DNA of 12,080 bases from Pseudomonadota bacterium (GTDB taxonomy: Bacteria; Desulfobacterota; Desulfobacteria; Desulfobacterales; Desulfosarcinaceae), in assembly GCA_023435265.1 (NCBI GenBank), contig JAEYRZ010000028.1:1-12080 (forward strand), written 5' to 3'. The notes beneath the pieces were generated by a model. The model was not told where the DNA came from and searched no databases. It worked only from the letters and a program-made list of their open reading frames with translations. The translations under genes and the position numbers were made by a program. The number at the start of each line of letters is the position of its first letter. Position 1 is the first letter of the stretch. Below are positions 6,514 to 12,080 of this stretch, in pieces.

Positions 6514-7290
6514 ATGGATAGATACTGCAAACACGCACTATGGATCTTTCTTGTGGTCTTCTTGATGACCGCCTGCGGTCAGGATCCGGCACCAGCCCCT
6601 CGGCCGAAGGTGCAGACCAAGAAAATCGACGTCCCCGCTCCGACGCCTTCCGCTTCCGCCGGCGGCGCAGCAGCAGCTCCGATACAAGCCGCGCCTGCCC
6701 CTGCACCGGGCCCCATTCCGGCCGGCGGAAGCCCGGCTCCAGCGGATCGACCGTCCGAATCCGGCACGGCGACCGGACCTGTCGCGGCAACGCCGCCTGC
6801 GGATCCGGCCGATGAGACGCAAACAGCGGCAGCCGCCGCAGAACCGGCGGCCAATGGTGATGCGGCCGCGCCCACCCCGACAGAGGCATCTGCGGATCTG
6901 GTCCAGGTCTCTTTGCAGACCACCGGCACCTACAACCCTACCGGACGCTTCGACCCCTTCGAACCGCTGTTCAAGGAGTCCCCTCAGGCCGCTGCTTCTA
7001 CGGCCACCAGAAAGCGCACGGCACAGACCCCTCTGGAACAGGTGGCCCTGGGACAACTCAAACTTTCGGCCATCATCCGCGCACCCAGCGGCAACCGCGC
7101 GCTTGTCGAGGATGCCGCCGGAAAAGGCTACGTGGTTCAAAAAGGAACATACATCGGCCTGAATTCGGGTCAGGTGGTCCAGATCGAAAAGGATCGCCTG
7201 GTCGTCGAAGAGGAAGTCGAAAACATCTTGGGCGGATTGACCGTTCAAACAACCGAGTTGAAACTTCAGAAACCTGCTGGAGAGCTGTAA
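6514..7290 (+). CDS. pilP: Type IV pilus inner-membrane lipoprotein PilP
   Basis: 258 residues, longer than the roughly 170-180 of well-studied PilP proteins. The first 20 residues form a lipoprotein signal ending MTA-C, with lipidated Cys21. Residues 22-130 are a low-complexity linker rich in Ala, Pro and Gly, which accounts for the extra length. The conserved PilP region (about 143-255) has GRFDPFEPLF, then TPLEQVALGQLKLSAI and GYVVQKGTYIGLNSGQVVQI, the beta-sandwich homology domain. PilP binds the PilNO dimer through its N-terminal part and the N0 domain of PilQ through its C-terminal domain. Glycine at +2 and Gln at +3 do not form a classical Asp retention signal, so the final membrane is inferred from the family. 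The pilQ start follows its stop after one base. Confidence 0.94.
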   Translation: MDRYCKHALWIFLVVFLMTACGQDPAPAPRPKVQTKKIDVPAPTPSASAGGAAAAPIQAAPAPAPGPIPAGGSPAPADRPSESGTATGPVAATPPADPADETQTAAAAAEPAANGDAAAPTPTEASADLVQVSLQTTGTYNPTGRFDPFEPLFKESPQAAASTATRKRTAQTPLEQVALGQLKLSAIIRAPSGNRALVEDAAGKGYVVQKGTYIGLNSGQVVQIEKDRLVVEEEVENILGGLTVQTTELKLQKPAGEL

Positions 7291-7291
7291 T

Positions 7292-9631
7292 ATGCGAACC
7301 TTCCAAGCGAAAAAGACGACCCTGGTTCTTGGTGTGATCGGATTGTTGCTCGTTCTGTCCGGCTGCGCGTCCCAACCCGGCCCCCAACCGGATGCCGGAC
7401 AGCCGCCCGTGGCGATTTCCGCCGTCGAAGCAGCGCAAACGGCGGATGGCGCGGAGGTTGTTGTCACCGCCGATCAGCCGCTCACCTTTTCATCCCTTAA
7501 ACAGCCCGACCCACCGGCGGTGGTGCTTTATTTCCCCAATGCCACAGTCGCCGGCCTGCCTGCCGAGCAGGACACCGCCCAGGATTTGATCCCGCGCATT
7601 CTGGCCCAGGACGGCAACGGCGGTAAAACCGCACGCCTCGAACTCAGGCTGGCGGCCGATGCCACCTACGCGGCGCGGCAGGAGGGCAACTCGGTGCGCC
7701 TCACCTTCACCCGGGCTGCTGAGGCTACCGCCCCCCCAGTCCCGGAATCCGCCCAGCCCGCTGTCGTTATCCAGCCGGCGGCGGGCACCGCTGCCACGCC
7801 TGTCCAGGCGGCGCTTGCATCCGACTCAAAGGAAGCGAACTGGGTCAACAAAATCGATTTTTTGAGCGAGGCCGAGGGCAAGTCGACGCTCTCCATCGGC
7901 ACCACCCGTGCCGTCGAATACCGGGTCTCCAAAAGCGATTCCCGCAAGCTTGAAATCTGCCTGCCCAACACGCGGATACCGGCATACCGGCAGCGGCCTT
8001 TGATCACCACGCGCTTCACCAGTGCGGTCGACCGCATCGTGCCCTATCAAACCGGGAAAGAAATTAGCGAGACCGTGATTGCCGTGGAGCTGCGCGAGGC
8101 GGTCCCGTATGTGGCCGAACAGGCGGGCAATCTGCTGTTGGTCCATTTCGAGGCCTCGGGCATTCCGCCCCGCCCCATGGAACAGGCCCAACTGCCGGAC
8201 TGGAAGCAGGCCCTGAGCGGCGGTCAGTCCGAAGCAGCCGGCCAGGGCCGGGCACTCGCGGTTCCGGCGGCCATGCGATCTCTCGACCCGCCGCCCGCTC
8301 CCCTGACCCCTTCCGAGGCCCAGGCGGCCATGGAAGAGGATCTGATCCGCGAAGACATTGAAATCCGCAACATCCTGGCGCCGCGCAGGGCCAATTACAC
8401 CGGCGAGAAAATCGCCCTCGATTTCTACGAAACCGATATCAAGAACGTCTTCCGCATCCTGCGTGAGGTAAGCGGCAAGAACTTCGCCATCGACAAGGAT
8501 GTCACCGGCAAGGTGACCATGACCCTCGACAAGCCGGTTCCCTGGGATCAGGTGCTCGATCTGGTATTGCGCATGAACCAGCTGGGAATGGCCAAGGAAG
8601 GCGACATCGTACGCATCGCCACCTTGGAAACCCTGAAGAAGGAAGACGATCTGCGCAAAGCCAAGTTGGAAGCGCTCAAAAAGGCCAGGGAAGATGCCAA
8701 GGCACTGGAACCGCTGATCACGCGTTATTTCCCGGTAAGCTACTCGAACGCCAAAAACGATGTTCAGCCGCATGTCGAAAAAATAATCACCTCAGGGCGC
8801 GGCAGCGTGAGTGTGGATGAAAAGAACAACCAGGTGATCGTCACCGACACCGCCGCCGTCGTACGCCAGGCCGAGCAGATCATCAGCCGCATCGACAAAG
8901 TGACTTCCCAGGTCGTCATCGAGGCCCGGGTGGTCGAGGTGACGGACAATTTCTCCAAAGAACTGGGCATTACCTGGAACATGTCCTACGGGCCCGGCGT
9001 GATTCCCGGATTGGACTGGAGCAGTACCACCGACGCGGCCATGAATTTTCCATCCCAATCCACGTCCAACATCGGCATCAGCTTCTCGCGGCTTTCCGGC
9101 GTGCCGTTCGTGCTCAATGCCAGGCTGAACGCCCTGGAAACCACCGGCAATGGACGTGTATTGTCGTCGCCTAAAATCCTGACGCTCGACAACAAGAAAG
9201 CCAAGATCAAGCAGGGATTCGAGGTGGGCTACCTGGAGCGCGATTCTTCGGGCGGCTCATCGGTGAAATTCAAAAATGTGGATCTGCTGCTCGAAGTCAC
9301 ACCCCATGTGACCCCCGACGACCGCGTCTCCCTGATCATCTATATCACCAAGAACGATATTTCGGACATCGTCAACGGCGTCCCCTCGGTCGCCTCGAAT
9401 GAGGCCCAGACCGAACTGCTGGTCAATGACGGCGATACGGTGGTCATCGGCGGCATCATCAAAAAGACCGAGTCCCTCGGCGAGGACGCCTTCCCCGGCC
9501 TTTCCAAGATTCCACTCCTAGGATGGGCATTTAAAAACCGGACCGAAAAGAGCCAGAGCAATGAACTGCTGATCTTCATCACGCCCCGCATCGTCCAATT
9601 GGAGCAGGTGGCGGCGCAGTCGAACTTATAA
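7292..9631 (+). CDS. pilQ: Type IV pilus secretin PilQ with lipoprotein signal
   Basis: 779 residues. The N-terminus is a signal sequence with a lipobox (LLVLSGC, Cys25), so this secretin is predicted to be lipidated. Two beta-rich AMIN-like regions follow (about 40-142 and 182-287), probably peptidoglycan-binding. Next is the N0/STN domain (about 370-445, IALDFYETDIKNVFRILREV), a charged helix (about 446-475), the N1 domain (476-550) and the gate-forming secretin domain (about 550-770). Secretin hallmarks include VLSSPKILTLDNKKAKI, GDTVVIGGIIKK and FPGLSKIPLLGWAFKNR. The gene is preceded by GGAGAG within the end of pilP. PilQ forms the outer-membrane ring through which the pilus passes. No terminator is visible after it, and the next gene starts 37 bases later on the same strand. 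Confidence 0.97.
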   Translation: MRTFQAKKTTLVLGVIGLLLVLSGCASQPGPQPDAGQPPVAISAVEAAQTADGAEVVVTADQPLTFSSLKQPDPPAVVLYFPNATVAGLPAEQDTAQDLIPRILAQDGNGGKTARLELRLAADATYAARQEGNSVRLTFTRAAEATAPPVPESAQPAVVIQPAAGTAATPVQAALASDSKEANWVNKIDFLSEAEGKSTLSIGTTRAVEYRVSKSDSRKLEICLPNTRIPAYRQRPLITTRFTSAVDRIVPYQTGKEISETVIAVELREAVPYVAEQAGNLLLVHFEASGIPPRPMEQAQLPDWKQALSGGQSEAAGQGRALAVPAAMRSLDPPPAPLTPSEAQAAMEEDLIREDIEIRNILAPRRANYTGEKIALDFYETDIKNVFRILREVSGKNFAIDKDVTGKVTMTLDKPVPWDQVLDLVLRMNQLGMAKEGDIVRIATLETLKKEDDLRKAKLEALKKAREDAKALEPLITRYFPVSYSNAKNDVQPHVEKIITSGRGSVSVDEKNNQVIVTDTAAVVRQAEQIISRIDKVTSQVVIEARVVEVTDNFSKELGITWNMSYGPGVIPGLDWSSTTDAAMNFPSQSTSNIGISFSRLSGVPFVLNARLNALETTGNGRVLSSPKILTLDNKKAKIKQGFEVGYLERDSSGGSSVKFKNVDLLLEVTPHVTPDDRVSLIIYITKNDISDIVNGVPSVASNEAQTELLVNDGDTVVIGGIIKKTESLGEDAFPGLSKIPLLGWAFKNRTEKSQSNELLIFITPRIVQLEQVAAQSNL

Positions 9632-9668
9632 GATTCACATTAATGATTAGAAAGGGTGGACAACTATC

Positions 9669-10262
9669 ATGCAACGGGCAGCTCTCTCAATATTATCATT
9701 AATCCTTTTTACAGGCTTTACTCTTTTGGGCTGCGGCTCAGGAGGCGAAGGCGATGTGCTGGATGAAAATGAACAACGTTATACCGCCGATGTTTCATTT
9801 TCCGATGCGGATGAAGACAATATACTGACCATCGATGTACTTCAACAAATGTGTGACACTGAGCCCGAAATATTCACGGATGTATTGGCTACGATTTCGC
9901 TGGATATTTCACCTGGCGCTCCTGGACTCACCCTGGAAAGCTACTCCATAGAATTTATACCAGTGGCAAGCAGTGATACGAATGATCAGCAGGTGATGCC
10001 TCCTGATCTTGCAGATCCCGAGGAAGGTTTTTATACATTCAGCGTTCCCTCCGGAGGTTCGAGTGAATTTACGATTACTTTAATGCGGATTGATACAAAA
10101 GATTTTTATTTACAGCAATGGTTGTCAGATCCAGCTCTGGCCAATCTGGTGGTCGCTCGCTACAGGATTCGAATTGAGCTCCATTTCGTAGATGAGTATG
10201 GCGTAGATCGTGATATCGAACTTGATCGTACAGTGTTTTTATCCAATTATGATAACTGCTGA
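9669..10262 (+). CDS. Unrecognised AT-rich lipoprotein downstream of pilQ
   Basis: 197 residues, not recognised. A good ribosome-binding site (AGGGTGG, 9 bases before ATG) supports the start. The N-terminus is a lipoprotein signal with the lipobox TLLGC (Cys22) followed by GSGGEGD and an acidic stretch. The rest looks beta-rich and acidic, with SFTI/FTITLMRID- and RYRIRIELHF-like strands suggesting a beta-sandwich. It has only two further cysteines, Cys62 and the very last residue Cys197, which could form a disulfide. Base composition differs from its neighbours: two 60-base samples (9661-9720 and 10081-10140) each have 22 G/C, against 34 in a pilQ sample (8461-8520). It is probably co-transcribed with pilQ. 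A pilus accessory role is possible but unproven; recent acquisition is equally plausible. Confidence 0.8.
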   Translation: MQRAALSILSLILFTGFTLLGCGSGGEGDVLDENEQRYTADVSFSDADEDNILTIDVLQQMCDTEPEIFTDVLATISLDISPGAPGLTLESYSIEFIPVASSDTNDQQVMPPDLADPEEGFYTFSVPSGGSSEFTITLMRIDTKDFYLQQWLSDPALANLVVARYRIRIELHFVDEYGVDRDIELDRTVFLSNYDNC

Positions 10263-10280
10263 TGCATGCTGTACAAGAGG

Positions 10281-11036
10281 CTATCGAAGAGACCCCATCC
10301 GCCGCCGGGCCTTGGCCGCCAGCGGGCTGTCGGACGGCGCGAGGTCGATGACGGTTTCATAGGTGTGGCGGGCCTGGTCGAAGCGTCCCACCAGAACATA
10401 CGCTTCGGCCAGGTCGAAATGGATTTCAGGCACCTTGGGCGCCTGCTGTGCGGCGCGTTCCAGATGGCGTAAAGCCAGGCTGCCCTGGTTCATGGCCAGG
10501 TACGTACGGCCGATGCCGTAAAGAGCCTTCACGAAATCGGGCTGGATCTTGAGGGCCTCCCTGTAGTAATCGAGCGATTTGGCATAATCACCCTTCCGGT
10601 AATAGGCAATTCCCAGGTTGTAAAGCGGAAAATGCGGCGTAGCGTACAGCACGTCCTTGGTGATCTCCTTGAAGACCGCGATGGCGGCGTCCCATTGTTC
10701 CATGGCCAGGTAGGCGCTGCCCAGGTTGTTGCGCGCCGGGGCGTATTCTGGCTTCAGCGCGATCGCCTTTTTGAAATGCTTCACGGCATCCGTCATGCGC
10801 TCTTTGGCCATGTAGCATAACCCCAGGTCGTTGTGGACGTAAGGATCGTCCGGGTTCAGATTCTGGGCTTTGATCAATTCACGCAGGGCTGCGGTATAAT
10901 CGCCCTGGCGCATGTACGCTTCACCGATTTCGCGCGTCGCCTCGGCGAGTTCGCTATTCTTCTCCGTCGTCTGCTGGGCGGCGCAGCCCGCCAGCAGCCC
11001 CAAGCATGCCATCGCGATCCAAAAGCGTTTCATCAT
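10281..11036 (-). CDS. TPR lipoprotein resembling PilW/PilF, pilus biogenesis
   Basis: 251 residues from the ATG at 11036 (or 250 from the adjacent ATG at 11033), preceded by GGTGGCAGG. An ATG at 11099 would add MTCFCLPCFLNANTRS in front, which spoils the signal sequence and is rejected. The signal ends in LLAGC with lipid Cys18 followed by AAQQ. Six TPR repeats follow from about residue 31 to 238, for example AYMRQGDYTAALRELIKAQ, NLGSAYLAMEQWDAAIAVFK and NLGIAYYRKGDYAKSLDYYRE. This matches the PilW/PilF/Tgl type of outer-membrane lipoprotein, which helps PilQ localise and multimerise. The position beside pilQ supports this, although TPR lipoproteins are common and the gene points the other way. 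Its stop is 18 bases from the stop of the convergent lipoprotein gene, with no terminator visible between them. Confidence 0.85.
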   Translation of the reverse strand: MMKRFWIAMACLGLLAGCAAQQTTEKNSELAEATREIGEAYMRQGDYTAALRELIKAQNLNPDDPYVHNDLGLCYMAKERMTDAVKHFKKAIALKPEYAPARNNLGSAYLAMEQWDAAIAVFKEITKDVLYATPHFPLYNLGIAYYRKGDYAKSLDYYREALKIQPDFVKALYGIGRTYLAMNQGSLALRHLERAAQQAPKVPEIHFDLAEAYVLVGRFDQARHTYETVIDLAPSDSPLAAKARRRMGSLR

Positions 11037-11104
11037 CCTGCCACCGTGATTTGATCGTGTATTTGCGTTAAGAAAACAGGGAAGGCAGAAGCACGTCAAA
11101 AAAT

Positions 11105-11144
11105 CCTCCGTGTCCTCTCCGGTCCCGCTCTGAATCTCCGTGGT
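11105..11144. repeat. CTCCG(TG)-containing intergenic repeat element
   Basis: The plus strand carries CTCCGTG at 11106-11112 and again at 11136-11142, with a third CTCCG at 11117-11121. Read on the minus strand it begins ACCACGGAGATT and ends GACACGGAGGATT. This resembles the 'accacggagacacggag' type of dispersed intergenic repeat I remember from many environmental genomes, here degenerate; that link is from memory. It lies between the unrecognised gene ending at 11208 and the PilW-like gene. A weak candidate -35 (TTGACG, minus strand, 11099-11094) for the PilW-like gene lies just beyond it, with a poor -10 (TTTTCT, 11076-11071). Confidence 0.45.
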
Positions 11145-11207
11145 AACTACATTATTGTCGTCTCAGCGGACGAATCCGGCGCCTGCTTCACTTTGGCCAA
11201 CTGCATC

Positions 11208-12065
11208 TCACCAGGTCACCAGAGCGATATTCTCAGCACTCAACAGATCGGTCAGCGCGGGATGCAGATCCAGCGCAGAAAGCAGAATACGCTCGCCGGA
11301 CTCTTTGCGGTACAGCAGACCGGGAATTGCAATGGCCGTGTTGTACTCGGCCGGCCGGCGTGCCGCCAGGAACCTGGGGGCATCGCTGAAATCGAGCTGT
11401 AGAACGGCCAGCAGCCTGCGCGCGATCCCGGCATAACTGTCCTGAGGCGTGATCTGAACCACCAGTGGACCCGACTGGCGGATCGCCTCCAGTGCATCGC
11501 CGTACAGGTCGCCGAAATCGACCAGCACTTCCCTGCCCGGCCCGGCCGAAAGCAAGTGCGCATAGGCCTGCACTTGAACGCCGCCGTACGGGAAGGTCAC
11601 CGGAACATCCGGAGCATAGGAAAAGCCGAGCGCACGGGCCAGGTTGCGTACAAAATCCTTTTGGCCGGCCGGCGCCAGATCCAGGATGTTTTTGACGGCA
11701 TGGCGTCCGTTTTCCCCACTCGTGTCCGAAGCGCCCCGGCCTTCCGGAAGGATCTCGTTGAGCACGATGTTGCGCTGCTCCAGATAACGCCGTATCGAAT
11801 CGGGTGTTCGTTCGGCGGCGCTGCCGATCGGTGTCACGCAAATGGCGCGCTGATCGCCATCGGGTTTGATCCAGCGCGCGCGCACCATGATCTGCACGCC
11901 GTTGTCGTCCACGAGAAGCTCGGAGCCTTCCGCCGGACCCGCACCCTCCTCTCCCATGGCCTCGAAAATAGCCGCCACGATCTCCTGGGTGGACGCCTGC
12001 GCGTCAATGGCCGCGATTTTGATCTCCGGCCAGTTGGCGGCGGCCTGGTTGCGGTCCATGCCCAT
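11208..12065 (-). CDS. Unrecognised soluble protein
   Basis: 285 residues from ATG 12065, which has a good AGGA seven bases upstream. The frame nevertheless stays open to the right edge (codons TQDHI precede the ATG), so the protein may be longer. No signal peptide, membrane helix or cofactor motif was recognised. The sequence looks like an alpha/beta protein in two parts: residues 1-110, including KIAAIDAQASTQEIVAAIFEAM and LLVDDNGVQIMVRARWI, and residues 130-285, including QKDFVRNLARALGFSYAP, VLVDFGDLYGDALEAI and DSYAGIARRLLAVLQLDF. It has the same strand as the PilW-like gene, 171 bases away. I cannot assign a function, and a link to pili rests on neighbourhood alone. Confidence 0.75.
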   Translation of the reverse strand: MGMDRNQAAANWPEIKIAAIDAQASTQEIVAAIFEAMGEEGAGPAEGSELLVDDNGVQIMVRARWIKPDGDQRAICVTPIGSAAERTPDSIRRYLEQRNIVLNEILPEGRGASDTSGENGRHAVKNILDLAPAGQKDFVRNLARALGFSYAPDVPVTFPYGGVQVQAYAHLLSAGPGREVLVDFGDLYGDALEAIRQSGPLVVQITPQDSYAGIARRLLAVLQLDFSDAPRFLAARRPAEYNTAIAIPGLLYRKESGERILLSALDLHPALTDLLSAENIALVTW

Positions 12066-12080
12066 GATATGGTCCTGGGT

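Noticed and set aside
6538..7467. Minus-strand open frame of 309 codons opposite pilP
   Set aside because: Arg/Gly/Cys-rich translation produced by the GC-rich Ala/Pro linker codons of pilP read backwards.
7826..8773. Minus-strand open frame of 315 codons opposite pilQ
   Set aside because: Shadow of the conserved secretin gene; no recognisable domain.
11037..11099. Upstream start of the PilW-like gene at 11099
   Set aside because: The added MTCFCLPCFLNANTRS segment would precede a textbook lipoprotein signal that begins at the ATG pair at 11033-11036 with GGTGGCAGG in front.

Overview
The window (about 57% GC in most genes) reads as a chromosomal segment of a Gram-negative bacterium with an outer membrane, most likely a Desulfobacterota (deltaproteobacterial) sulfate-reducer relative. 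This placement is inferred from the pilMNOPQ layout with a small XRE-type gene in front of pilM, the nearby NtrC-type two-component pair, and protein style. No rRNA, tRNA, CRISPR array, integrase or insertion sequence was seen.

Layout. Positions 3-572 (+) hold the 3' part of a membrane-anchored TPR protein, followed by a strong hairpin-plus-T-run terminator at 594-623. Positions 635-3453 (-) hold a two-gene operon: a membrane histidine kinase with an extracytoplasmic sensor region, whose stop codon overlaps the start of a sigma-54-dependent NtrC-family response regulator. Positions 3454-3981 are a 528-base divergent intergenic region with an abrupt AT-rich island (18 G/C in 100 bases at 3801-3900) and a perfect 16-bp palindrome at 3880-3895. 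Positions 3982-9631 (+) form a tight operon: a small XRE/Cro-type helix-turn-helix protein, then pilM, pilN, pilO, pilP and pilQ. Together the pil genes encode the type IV pilus alignment complex that joins the inner-membrane motor to the outer-membrane secretin. Positions 9669-10262 (+) hold an unrecognised, clearly AT-richer lipoprotein gene after pilQ. Positions 10281-11036 (-) hold a TPR lipoprotein resembling PilW/PilF, the secretin pilotin and pilus-stability factor. Positions 11037-11207 are intergenic and carry a CTCCG(TG) repeat element. Positions 11208-12065 (-) hold an unrecognised protein whose frame stays open to the window edge.

How the genes work together. PilM (cytoplasmic actin-like) binds the N-terminal tail of PilN. 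PilN and PilO form the periplasmic coiled-coil and ferredoxin-fold pair, PilP links them to the secretin PilQ, and the PilW-like lipoprotein probably helps PilQ reach or multimerise in the outer membrane. The divergent kinase/regulator pair is positioned like PilS/PilR and may control pilus genes, but no convincing sigma-54 promoter was found in front of the pil operon. Most of the window is therefore a conventional pilus locus. The parts worth attention are the regulatory region at 3800-3981 with the small HTH gene, the AT-rich orphan lipoprotein after pilQ, the lipobox on PilQ itself, and the intergenic repeat near 11105.
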